Assembly (NCBI GenBank): GCA_031267485.1
Contig: JAIRYY010000302.1
Location: 1-11,975, forward strand
DNA: 11,975 nucleotides
Source: Tannerella sp.
GTDB lineage: Bacteria; Bacteroidota; Bacteroidia; Bacteroidales; Tannerellaceae
Direction of reading: 5' to 3'
Part shown: positions 1 through 6,332 of the stretch, piece after piece
How the letters are laid out: each line of letters opens with the position of its first letter
How positions within the stretch are numbered: position 1 is the stretch's first letter
Program-made: the position numbers and the translations under genes
Notes under the pieces: model-generated
What the model saw: the letters and a program-made list of their open reading frames with translations, nothing else
Told to the model about the DNA's origin: nothing
Database searches by the model: none

Positions 1-154
1 CGTTCGCCTTCACGGCATAATGCTGATGATAGCCATATTTCCCCGTTTCCGTCCTGATGACGTTCAGCGTGTCCTGCAGCAGGGCCATGTCGTAATAGTA
101 GAACGGCGTTTGCATGTGTTCGAATTTCCCGGTGGGAAAAGTTCCTTTTATCAT
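1..154 (-). CDS. lysA: Diaminopimelate decarboxylase, N-terminal part (runs off the left edge)
   Basis: This is a PLP-dependent decarboxylase of fold type III. It converts meso-diaminopimelate to lysine, the last step of the DAP pathway, in the cytoplasm. Only the first 51 codons are in the window. They include TPFYYYDMALL (residues 16-26), typical of the lysA N-terminus in Bacteroidetes, and HYAVKAN (45-51), whose Lys49 is the expected PLP Schiff-base lysine. The start is the ATG at 152-154, about 33 codons before the HYAVKAN motif as usual for the family. It overlaps by ATGA the stop of a long ORF that runs through the upstream repeat region. lysC lies upstream in the same direction, so the pair supplies the first and last enzymes of lysine synthesis. 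The gene is normal as far as it can be seen. Ornithine or carboxynorspermidine decarboxylase is a less likely alternative. Confidence 0.85.
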   Translation of the reverse strand, partial: MIKGTFPTGKFEHMQTPFYYYDMALLQDTLNVIRTETGKYGYHQHYAVKAN

Positions 155-291
155 ACTGCTTTTGATTTAATTAATGTAATAAAAATAAAATGAATACTCG
201 ATATAATACCCAAACCAGCCCTCCAGCTATTGCGAACAGCGTCCACCGGCATCGCAAGACCTCGCCCCGGCATTGCGGGCATCCCCCACCC

Positions 292-383
292 CGTCATTGC
301 GAGCGGAGCGAAGCAATCCAGGCACAGGCTGTGCAGCCCGGACGACCGCCTGTGCATGGATTGCTTCGTTCCTCGCAATGACG
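292..383. repeat. Hairpin repeat of the CGTCATTGCGAG...GCAATCC type
   Basis: The left arm at 292-320 begins cgtcattgcgagcggagcga and ends in gcaatcca. It pairs with the right arm at 357-383 (tggattgcttcg...caatgacg). The pairing continues inward, with ggcacaggc (321-329) against gcctgtgca (348-356), so nearly the whole 92 bp can fold into one hairpin. Repeats with these arms are widespread in bacterial intergenic regions and often show up as spurious ORFs containing HCEERSN or GLLRSSQ. No transposase is present, so it is a non-autonomous, MITE- or REP-like element. Confidence 0.8.
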
Positions 384-500
384 GGATGCGACAATTTGGA
401 ATGCACCCCTGTAACTGTTGTTTTGTAATCGTATCGTCGTCGCCGGTGACGGGATGCGACATTCCGCTGTTATCCCGTATAACCATGCCGCGCAAAGTAT

Positions 501-797
501 GAGTCGGATTCTTTCCCGGAGGTTCCGGCGAGAAATTTGGCGCGTCGGAAACCTTCCCGAAGATTTCCGGCAAGAAATCCGGCGCGTCGGAAACCTTCCT
601 GAAGATTTCCGACGAGAAATCCGACGCGTCGGAAACCTTCCCGCAGGTTTGCGGCATGAAATCCGACACGAAGATGACCTTCCCGCAGGCTGCGGCGAGA
701 AATCCGACACGAAGAAAACCTTCCCGCAGGCTGCGGCAAGAAATCCGACGCGTCGGAAACCTTCCCGCAGGCTGCGGCAAGAAATCCGACGCGTCGG
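501..797. repeat. Tandem array of about seven 41/42-bp palindromic units
   Basis: Units start with gaaat(c/t)(c/t)g at 532, 574, 616, 658, 699, 740 and 781, with a degenerate partial unit at 501-531. The first three intervals are 42 bp and the last three 41 bp. A full unit contains the 12-bp perfect palindrome ccgacgcgtcgg (621-632, 745-756, 786-797) and the hairpin ccgcaggctgcgg. Units 4 and 5 replace the palindrome by ccgacacgaag. Because the period is 41 in the right half, reading frames rotate through the units, which argues against a selected protein repeat. There are no unique spacers, so this is not a CRISPR array. Confidence 0.85.
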
Positions 798-868
798 CTT
801 GCACTTTCGCTGGCGACGGATATTTCAATTTGCTTAAAACCATGATTATTTGATTTATTTCATGTTAC

Positions 869-2185
869 TTAAGAATGAAACAAATGCTCGCTCAAGGCCT
901 GCAGGGCGCGTTTTTTATCGGCCGACCGGACCAGCAGCGATACGTTGAAATTGCTGCCGCCATACGAAATCATGCGTACCGGGACGTCCCCGAGCGCGGC
1001 GATAATCCGGGCTTCGAATCCGAGGTTCTCCCATTCCAGGTCGCCCACGACGCAGATGATGACCATGTCCCTGTCGACCGTGACGGTGCCGTATTTTTTC
1101 AGGTCGTTTACGATTTCCTCTATGCGTCCGGGACTGTCAACCGTAACGGAAACGCCCACTTCGGATGTCGTGACCATGTCTATCGGCGTGCGGTGCGTCT
1201 CGAATATCTCAAAAACCTTGCGCAGGAAACCGGTTGCAAGCAGCATGCGTCCGCTTTTCACCTTAATGGAAATGATATTGTCTTTTGCGGCGACCGCTTT
1301 TATTTTTCCCTTTTCCATGTCGTTGGAAATCGTTGTTCCCGGCGCGTCCGGCTGCATCGTGTTCAGCAGGCGGACGGGAATGTTGTTCAGTTTGGCCGGC
1401 AGGATGCAGGTAGGGTGAAGTATTTTGGCGCCGAAATAGGCCAGTTCGGCCGCTTCGTCGAAATTCAGGTGACGCACGGGCGAAGTATGGTCGACAACTC
1501 GCGGGTCGTTATTGTGCATCCCGTCTATGTCCGTCCATATCTGAATCTCTCCGGCGCGAATCGCCGCCCCGACCAGCGAAGCGGTGTAGTCGCTTCCGCC
1601 CCGTTGCAGGTTGTCTATTTCGTTATATGCATTGCGGCAGATGAAGCCCTGCGTGATGTAAAGGTCGGCGTCCGGGTTTTCCGCCAGCAGGCTGCTGAGT
1701 TTTTCCCGAATGTAAACGGAGTCCGGCTCCGCATTTTTATCCGTCCGCATGTAGTCCAGCGCCGGGATAATGACGGATTTGACGCCCATTTCGTTGAGAT
1801 AAAGGTTCATCATGCCGGTGGACATCATCTCGCCCTGCGCAACGATGACGCGCTCTTCGAACAGCGTGAAGAGGTCCTTGACCAGAGAGCGGATACCGTC
1901 CAGGCAGGACATGACAAGTTCGCCCGCCCTGTCCCTGTACTCCTGTGTGCGGTACAGTTCGCCGATGACGCCGGCATACTTATCGGCCAGGCGGTTGACG
2001 ACCTCGTTCGCGCCGTCGTGATTCTTTCTGTACAGGTAATCCGAAATCTCAACTAAGGAATTTGTCGTGCCCGACATGGCCGACAGCACCACAACCTTTT
2101 GCTCTCCGTCGCAAATCAATCCGGCCACGTCTTTCATCCGCTGCGCCGAACCTACGGATGTTCCTCCGAACTTCAAAACTTTCAT
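869..2185 (-). CDS. lysC: Aspartate kinase (monofunctional, with ACT domains)
   Basis: The enzyme phosphorylates L-aspartate to aspartyl-4-phosphate, the committed step toward lysine, threonine, methionine and diaminopimelate. It is cytoplasmic. The 438-aa protein opens with KFGGTSV (residues 5-11), the kinase signature. It continues with QGFICRNAYNEIDNLQRGGSDYTA-type active-site sequence (about 179-202) and WTDIDGM (217-223), typical of the nucleotide-binding part of the amino-acid kinase fold. Residues from about 300 on form two ACT-like regulatory units (ISIKVKSGRM, VTTSEVGVSVTVD, MVIICVVGDL, MISYGGSNFNVS). There is no homoserine dehydrogenase domain, so it is the monofunctional class. ACT domains imply end-product feedback, but which amino acid cannot be read from the sequence. 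The start at 2185 puts KFGGTSV at the very N-terminus as expected. Repeat-filled gaps separate it from both the ftsE-like gene and lysA. Confidence 0.95.
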   Translation of the reverse strand: MKVLKFGGTSVGSAQRMKDVAGLICDGEQKVVVLSAMSGTTNSLVEISDYLYRKNHDGANEVVNRLADKYAGVIGELYRTQEYRDRAGELVMSCLDGIRSLVKDLFTLFEERVIVAQGEMMSTGMMNLYLNEMGVKSVIIPALDYMRTDKNAEPDSVYIREKLSSLLAENPDADLYITQGFICRNAYNEIDNLQRGGSDYTASLVGAAIRAGEIQIWTDIDGMHNNDPRVVDHTSPVRHLNFDEAAELAYFGAKILHPTCILPAKLNNIPVRLLNTMQPDAPGTTISNDMEKGKIKAVAAKDNIISIKVKSGRMLLATGFLRKVFEIFETHRTPIDMVTTSEVGVSVTVDSPGRIEEIVNDLKKYGTVTVDRDMVIICVVGDLEWENLGFEARIIAALGDVPVRMISYGGSNFNVSLLVRSADKKRALQALSEHLFHS

Positions 2186-2196
2186 TTTTCTTCTGT

Positions 2197-2454
2197 GTTT
2201 AAATAAAATAAATAACTTGTAATGGATTCTCTGTCCCGGAGGGACAATATGTCGGTAGAAAACGTCCTCTCACCCCATCTTCCCCGTCCCGTACGGGACG
2301 GAATGTGGAATAAAACCGACATATCACATTCCGTCCCTACAGGACGGGAGGTGAGGCTTCGTGTTTCATCTTCTACCAACATTTTGTCCCGTCCGGGACA
2401 AATCGTATACTTCAGTTTGTCTATATTCATTATATATTATTATTTCACGTTACT
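2197..2454. repeat. Palindrome-rich repeat element filling the ftsE-lysC gap (element IG2)
   Basis: The right end reads tattatttcacgttact (2438-2454), identical in its last 15 bases to the end of the element at 3768-4150. The left end (2197-2224) is the same sequence with the AGTAACG part lost. A 20-bp unit gggacaatatgtcggtagaa (2241-2260) recurs inverted at 2371-2390 with 18 of 20 positions matching, giving a large nested palindrome around the central hairpins. A minus-strand ORF starting at 2430 runs 82 codons through it and ends by ATGA overlap with lysC. The element begins 8 bp after the ftsE-like stop and ends about 11 bp before the lysC start. Confidence 0.75.
2284..2348. repeat. Central palindromes of IG2 with mutually exclusive pairings
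   Basis: ccgtcccgtacgggacgg (2284-2301) is an 18-bp perfect palindrome. Its right half is also part of ggacggaatgtg (2296-2307), which pairs perfectly with cacattccgtcc (2325-2336) across a 17-nt loop. The end of that second arm, ccgtcc, can instead pair with ggacgg (2342-2347 region) across a 5-nt loop. Two alternative folds, outer hairpins or one central hairpin, are therefore possible in either DNA or RNA. Confidence 0.6.
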
Positions 2455-2462
2455 AATTATAT

Positions 2463-3161
2463 TCATAATTCCGGTTCTTCGCCGCCGAGCGGGGCGCCCG
2501 GCTCAAGATGATGCAGTCCGTCGTTCTCGCACCTGATGACGCGCGCCGGAAACGCTTTTACGATATTATAGTTGTGCGTCGTCATCACCACCGCCGTTCC
2601 GCTGCTGCATATATCGTGCAGCAACTGCACAATCTGTCCGCTCGTCTCCGGGTCCAGATTGCCCGTCGGCTCGTCAGCCAGTATGATTTCCGGCATGTTC
2701 AGCAACGCGCGCGCAATCGCTATGCGCTGCTGTTCGCCGCCCGACAGCTCGTGAGGCATTTTATAACCCTTGTTGGGCATCCCCACCTGTTCGAGCACGT
2801 CAGCGATACGCCGCCTTATCTCGCCGCTGTTTTTCCATCCCGTCGCTCTCAGCACAAATTCGAGGTTCTTAATGGCCGAACGGTCAATCAGCAGCTGAAA
2901 GTCCTGGAACACGATGCCGAGTTTTCTGCGGAGATAGGGTATCTTGCGGCTTTTTATCTTCCGCAGGTCATATCCCGCAACGCAGGCAGTCCCCCTGCGG
3001 ACAGGTATTTCGCCGTACAGGGCTTTCAGCAGGCTGCTTTTGCCGGAGCCCACCTTTCCTATCAGGTAGACGAACTCGCCCTTGTTCAAAGTCATGGAAA
3101 CGTTGCTCAGCACGACGTTTTCCTCATGGCATACTTCTATGTCTTCCAGTCGAATCAGCAT
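2463..3161 (-). CDS. ftsE: FtsE-like ABC transporter ATP-binding protein
   Basis: The 232-aa protein is a single ABC ATPase domain. Visible motifs are Walker A GKVGSGKSS (35-43), Q-loop Q86 in VFQDFQLL, signature LSGGEQQ (139-145), Walker B IILADEP (159-165) followed by TGNLD, and the switch His196 in TTHNYNI. The FQDFQLL and ADEPTGNLD sequences are typical of the FtsE/LolD/MacB branch. The short tail has no extra domain. FtsE works with the membrane protein FtsX to activate peptidoglycan hydrolases during division. No ftsX is in the window, so the partner must be elsewhere if the call is right. The start lies 4 bp after the hisIE stop, so the two are probably cotranslated. LolD-like lipoprotein export ATPase is the main alternative. 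Confidence 0.75.
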   Translation of the reverse strand: MLIRLEDIEVCHEENVVLSNVSMTLNKGEFVYLIGKVGSGKSSLLKALYGEIPVRRGTACVAGYDLRKIKSRKIPYLRRKLGIVFQDFQLLIDRSAIKNLEFVLRATGWKNSGEIRRRIADVLEQVGMPNKGYKMPHELSGGEQQRIAIARALLNMPEIILADEPTGNLDPETSGQIVQLLHDICSSGTAVVMTTHNYNIVKAFPARVIRCENDGLHHLEPGAPLGGEEPEL

Positions 3162-3165
3162 CGTC

Positions 3166-3753
3166 TTATTCCCTGTGTCTTTTTTTCAGTTCCCCGGCAA
3201 TATCCTCAATGCTGAAGCCTTTGCCTGTCAGCAGCACGATGAGATGGTAAACCAGGTCGGCCGCCTCGTAGACGAGGTTGTCGCCGGTTCCGTTCGTCGC
3301 TTCAATGACCGTCTCGACGGCTTCCTCGCCGACTTTCTGCGCCATGCGGTTTACGCCGCTGTTGAAAAGGGCGGTCGTGTATGACCCCTCCGGTTTCTCC
3401 TCGAACCGCCGCGTAATGAACTCCTGCAGGTACTGCAGGAAAAACACGCCGCCTCTGTTCGTTTCGCCGAAGCAGGTGTCGGCGCCGGTAGGCCCGGCGG
3501 GGTTGACTTTCACGAGCAGCGCATCGCCGTCGCAGTCGGGAAGTATTTTCACCACGTTGAGGAAATTGCCGCTCGTTTCGCCTTTCGTCCAGAGCCGCTG
3601 TTTCGTGCGGCTGTAGAACGTGACTTTCCCCGAAGCAACCGTCGTCCGGTACGCCTCTTCGTTCATATATCCCATCATCAGCACGGCGCCCGTCTGCGTG
3701 TCCTGCACGATTGCGGGGATTAAACCGCCCATCTTGTTATAATCCAGATTCAT
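3166..3753 (-). CDS. hisIE: Bifunctional phosphoribosyl-AMP cyclohydrolase / phosphoribosyl-ATP pyrophosphatase, with altered metal site
   Basis: HisIE carries out steps 2 and 3 of histidine synthesis: PR-ATP to PR-AMP, then ring opening to ProFAR. The HisI part (residues 1 to about 105) shows [39 protein letters not shown] and the acidic metal motif DCDGDAL (73-79). The HisE part (about 106-195) shows [24 protein letters not shown] and [10 protein letters not shown]. The 195-aa length is near the family norm. Oddly, the segment that usually reads NP-x-GP-x-CH-x-G-x-x-x-C is here [13 protein letters not shown] (84-96), so three residues including the conserved Cys-His are absent while Cys94 remains. 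In characterised HisI proteins that Cys is a zinc ligand. The reading frame is intact across the site. The gene starts after the repeat element at 3768-4150 and ends 4 bp before the ftsE-like start. Confidence 0.9.
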   Translation of the reverse strand: MNLDYNKMGGLIPAIVQDTQTGAVLMMGYMNEEAYRTTVASGKVTFYSRTKQRLWTKGETSGNFLNVVKILPDCDGDALLVKVNPAGPTGADTCFGETNRGGVFFLQYLQEFITRRFEEKPEGSYTTALFNSGVNRMAQKVGEEAVETVIEATNGTGDNLVYEAADLVYHLIVLLTGKGFSIEDIAGELKKRHRE

Positions 3754-3767
3754 TTTTTCTCTTGTTT

Positions 3768-4150
3768 AGTAACGTGAAATAAATAACATGTAATGGTTTT
3801 TCTGTTCCGTGAGGGACAGAATGTTGGTAGAAGATTGTCCCGTTAGGGGACAAAATGTTGGTCGAAGATTTGTCCCGCCGGGACAAGGGCGTCTTGTTTT
3901 TCTGTCCCGTCGGGACAGAATGTTGGTAGAAAAATTGGCCGCAACCCATTTTTCGCGTGCCGTCAGGTACGCTATGTGACAATCACCACATTCCGTACCT
4001 GACGGCACGGCGTCGGACAGGCCTCCGGTTTTTTCTACCGACATTCTGTCCCTGACGGGACAAGGGCGTCCTGTTTTTTTGTTCCTGTCGGGACAAAATG
4101 TGTACTTCCATTTGCTTATAATCATTCTATATTATTTATTTCACGTTACT
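3768..4150. repeat. MITE-like element with 19-bp perfect terminal inverted repeats (element IG3)
   Basis: The ends agtaacgtgaaataaataa (3768-3786) and its exact reverse complement (4132-4150) are 19-bp perfect inverted repeats. Similarity continues inward for about 11 more bases. Inside are three direct copies of gggaca(g/a)aatgttggt(a/c)gaa (3813-3832, 3847-3866, 3912-3931), one inverted copy (4033-4052), several GTCCCG/CGGGAC palindromes and a central hairpin. No transposase is encoded. A 119-codon minus-strand ORF (3766-4125) begins just inside the right end and stops 12 nt before hisIE. The element fills the gap from 10 bp after hisF to 14 bp before hisIE. I see no clear target-site duplication. 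Confidence 0.8.
3956..4009. repeat. Central 16-bp perfect hairpin of IG3
   Basis: cgtgccgtcaggtacg (3956-3971) and cgtacctgacggcacg (3994-4009) are exact reverse complements around a 22-nt loop. It sits at the middle of the element, as the 12-bp hairpin does in the element at 2197-2454. It is not followed by a T-run on either strand, so an intrinsic terminator is unlikely. Confidence 0.75.
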
Positions 4151-4160
4151 TGATTCTTAT

Positions 4161-4919
4161 TTACGTTAATCTGACGTTGACTTTTTCATCCCTGAGATAC
4201 CGTTTCAGTGCGGATATGTTTATTTCTCCGAAATGAAACACGCTCGCTGCAAGCGCGGCGTCGGCGCTGCCCTTGATGAAAACATCGCGGAAGTCTTCCT
4301 TTTTCCCGGCGCCTCCCGAAGCGATTATGGGGATATGCAGCTTGCCGGAAAGCGTGGACAGCGCTTCGTTTGCATATCCTTCCTTCACGCCGTCGTGATT
4401 CATGCTTGTGAACAGGATTTCACCGGCTCCGCGACTTTCGGCCTCGGCCGCCCAGCAAAACAGTTTCCGGTCGGTCGGGATGCGTCCGCCGTTCAGGTAG
4501 CAAATCCACTCGCCTTCTTCCAGGCAGGCGTCGATAGCGGCTACGCAGACCTGACTGCCGAAGTTTCGGGCAATCTCGTCGATGAGTTCCGGCCGCCGTA
4601 TGGCTGCGGAGTTGACCGATATTTTGTCGGCGCCGGCGTTCAACAGCCGTTCGACGTCGGACAGTTCGTTGATGCCACCCCCGACGGTAAACGGGATGTT
4701 GATGTTCGCCGCCACTTTCCTCACCAGCTCCGTGAACGTCTTACGCCCCTCGTGCGAGGCGGTAATATCCAGGTACACGAGTTCGTCCGCACCCTGGCGG
4801 CTGTACTCCGCCCCCAGCTCCACCGGGTCGCCCGCATCGCGGAAGTTGACGAAGTTGACGCCCTTTACGGTCGTCCCGTCCTTTACATCCAAACAGGGTA
4901 TGATACGTTTTGCCAACAT
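4161..4919 (-). CDS. hisF: Imidazole glycerol phosphate synthase, cyclase subunit
   Basis: HisF is a (beta/alpha)8 barrel. It uses ammonia from HisH to convert PRFAR into imidazole glycerol phosphate and AICAR. The 252-aa protein has both catalytic aspartates, Asp11 in [10 protein letters not shown] and Asp130 in AAIDACL. It also has the phosphate-binding stretches VGGGI (79-83) and ASGGAG in the C-terminal half, and SVNSAA (101-106). The length is the usual one. The start at 4919 puts the barrel right at the N-terminus ([11 protein letters not shown]) and lies 5 bp after the hisA stop. Together with hisH and hisA it forms a compact three-gene unit, with hisIE following after the inserted repeat element. 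Confidence 0.97.
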   Translation of the reverse strand: MLAKRIIPCLDVKDGTTVKGVNFVNFRDAGDPVELGAEYSRQGADELVYLDITASHEGRKTFTELVRKVAANINIPFTVGGGINELSDVERLLNAGADKISVNSAAIRRPELIDEIARNFGSQVCVAAIDACLEEGEWICYLNGGRIPTDRKLFCWAAEAESRGAGEILFTSMNHDGVKEGYANEALSTLSGKLHIPIIASGGAGKKEDFRDVFIKGSADAALAASVFHFGEINISALKRYLRDEKVNVRLT

Positions 4920-4924
4920 TTAAT

Positions 4925-5698
4925 CTAACTGATAATTGATTTACCTGTGAAAATCCGCGTAACCTGCGGACTGTTCTCCACTAATTTCCCAAGTTCTTTG
5001 AGCGTTATCTTCCCCTCATAAACGGCTTTGCCGAAAATGACGGCCTGGACGCCCGCCGCATCAAGTTCTTCAATGTCGCTTACGGAACTGACGCCCCCGC
5101 TTGCGATGAGATAGACCTCCGGCGCCGCGCGCCGAATTTCCCGGTACAGCCCGGTGGATGGCCCCTGAAGCATGCCGTCGCGTCCGATGTCCGTACAGAT
5201 TACTTTCGTTATCCCCCTGCGGTGATATTCTTCGATGAAAGGAACAAGCTCTCTGGCCGTTGTCTCCTGCCAGCCGCCGACGGCAATCTTTCCGTCCCTT
5301 GCGTCGGCGCCCAGGATGATGCGCTCGCCGCCGAAGCGTTCCAGCCATTCGAGGAATGTGGACGGAGATTTCACGGCAATACTTCCGCCCGTAACCATCT
5401 GCGCTCCGCAGTCGAAAGCCATTTCAAGGTCTTTGTCGCACTTGAGGCCTCCGCCGAAGTCAATCACCAGCGACGTCCGGGTCGCGATGCGCTCCAGTAC
5501 CCGGAAGTTGACGATTTTCCCCTCGCGTGCGCCGTCGAGGTCGACGACGTGCAGCCGCCTGATGCCGCAGTCCTCGAACGACTTTGCAACCTCGGACGGG
5601 TCTTCTCCGTAAATCTTTTTGGAACCGTAGTCGCCCTGCGTCAGGCGCACGCACTTTCCGTCAATGACGTCAATGGCAGGAATAAGCTCTATCTTCAT
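4925..5698 (-). CDS. hisA: ProFAR isomerase (phosphoribosylformimino-AICAR ribotide isomerase)
   Basis: HisA catalyses the Amadori rearrangement of ProFAR to PRFAR, giving the substrate of HisHF. The 257-aa barrel carries the catalytic acid/base residues Asp10 (IPAIDVIDGKCVRL) and Asp170 (CTDIGRDGM), plus DFGGGL (80-85), GADARDGK (130-137) and the phosphate site ASGGVSS (199-205). The length is slightly above the usual 240-250 because of a short C-terminal tail. The start at 5698 is 4 bp after the hisH stop, so translation is probably coupled. The C-terminal end is 5 bp before hisF. Confidence 0.97.
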   Translation of the reverse strand: MKIELIPAIDVIDGKCVRLTQGDYGSKKIYGEDPSEVAKSFEDCGIRRLHVVDLDGAREGKIVNFRVLERIATRTSLVIDFGGGLKCDKDLEMAFDCGAQMVTGGSIAVKSPSTFLEWLERFGGERIILGADARDGKIAVGGWQETTARELVPFIEEYHRRGITKVICTDIGRDGMLQGPSTGLYREIRRAAPEVYLIASGGVSSVSDIEELDAAGVQAVIFGKAVYEGKITLKELGKLVENSPQVTRIFTGKSIIS

Positions 5699-5702
5699 CG
5701 CA

Positions 5703-6293
5703 TTACAGGTTTATAAAGTTTCTCAAAATAACCTCCCCTGTGCTTCCGCTTTTTTCGGGGTGGAACTGTGTCGCATAAAAATTATCCCGGTGCATCGCCG
5801 CGCTGAACGGATGAATGTAATCGCCCGTCGCCGCCGTATCGCCCGTCACGGAGACGTAATAACTGTGTACAAAATACACATACGGACTGTCCGGCAGTCC
5901 GTCGAAAAGGCGTCCTTTCATACCGGCCAGCGAGTTCCATCCCATGTGCGGCACCTTGTCCTCATGCCGCTGCGGGACAAACCGCCTGACGCAGGCGTCG
6001 AAGATGCCGAAACAGCCGGTATCGCCTTCTTCCGAATGGCTGCACATCAGCTGCATGCCGATGCAAATGCCCAATACCGGCTGTTTCAGTTCGCATATCA
6101 GCCGGTCAAGGCCACGTCCGCGCAGGTAGCTCATGGTCGTGCTCGCCTCTCCCTGTCCGGGGAATACAACCCTGTCGGCAGTCCGTATGATTGCCGGGTC
6201 GTCGGTTATGACGGGCGTCACTCCGATTCTTTTCAATCCGTGGTTCACGGAATAAATGTTGCCTGCGTTGTATTTTATGATGGCTACCTTCAT
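5703..6293 (-). CDS. hisH: Imidazole glycerol phosphate synthase, glutamine amidotransferase subunit
   Basis: HisH is a class I glutaminase that feeds ammonia to HisF. The 196-aa protein shows the catalytic triad: Cys77 in GICIGMQL, and His178 and Glu180 in QFHPEKSG. YNAGNIYSV (8-16) and HMGWN (116-120) are family motifs. The oxyanion-strand motif reads FPGQGEA (44-50) rather than the PGVG of the textbook enzymes. The start at 6293 gives the normal N-terminus MKVAIIKYNAGN. Only 39 bp separate it from the GH3 stop, and a -7-like promoter box sits in that gap, so the his genes may have their own promoter in addition to read-through. Confidence 0.97.
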   Translation of the reverse strand: MKVAIIKYNAGNIYSVNHGLKRIGVTPVITDDPAIIRTADRVVFPGQGEASTTMSYLRGRGLDRLICELKQPVLGICIGMQLMCSHSEEGDTGCFGIFDACVRRFVPQRHEDKVPHMGWNSLAGMKGRLFDGLPDSPYVYFVHSYYVSVTGDTAATGDYIHPFSAAMHRDNFYATQFHPEKSGSTGEVILRNFINL

Positions 6294-6301
6294 TTCGGCT
6301 G

Positions 6302-6309
6302 CAAATGTA
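6302..6309 (-). promoter_or_regulatory. Possible Bacteroidetes -7 box for hisH-hisA-hisF
   Basis: On the minus strand this reads TACATTTG, a full match to the Bacteroidetes primary sigma -7 consensus TAnnTTTG. Its 3' end is 8 nt before the hisH ATG, so any transcript from it would be nearly leaderless. I see no TTTG at the expected -33 spacing of 19-21 bp, which lowers confidence. Confidence 0.4.
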
Positions 6310-6332
6310 GTAAAAAGAATGATAATAATACG

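Larger units (their letters stand above)
155..868. repeat. Mosaic repeat region filling the lysC-lysA gap (element IG1)
   Basis: This 714-bp stretch holds no recognisable gene. Its right end (826-870) matches the right ends of the elements at 2197-2454 and 3768-4150: a TTTGCTTA segment followed by TTTATTTCATGTTACTT. That end touches the lysC stop codon. The left end near 170-196 is a weaker AT-rich match. The core contains a 92-bp hairpin repeat (292-383), a short direct repeat gacgggatgcgaca (380-393 and 448-461) and a 41/42-bp tandem array (501-797). A 230-codon minus-strand ORF (151-843) spans it and ends by ATGA overlap with lysA. That ORF is built largely of the tandem units, several frames are open there, and I do not call it a gene. 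Confidence 0.7.

Noticed and set aside
501..797. CRISPR array
   Set aside because: The whole 41/42-bp unit repeats, including the parts that would be spacers. There is no unique sequence between repeats and no cas gene.
875..2056. 393-codon plus-strand ORF
   Set aside because: Antisense shadow of lysC, which has unmistakable motifs on the minus strand.
2508..3215. 235-codon plus-strand ORF
   Set aside because: Antisense shadow of the ftsE-like gene.
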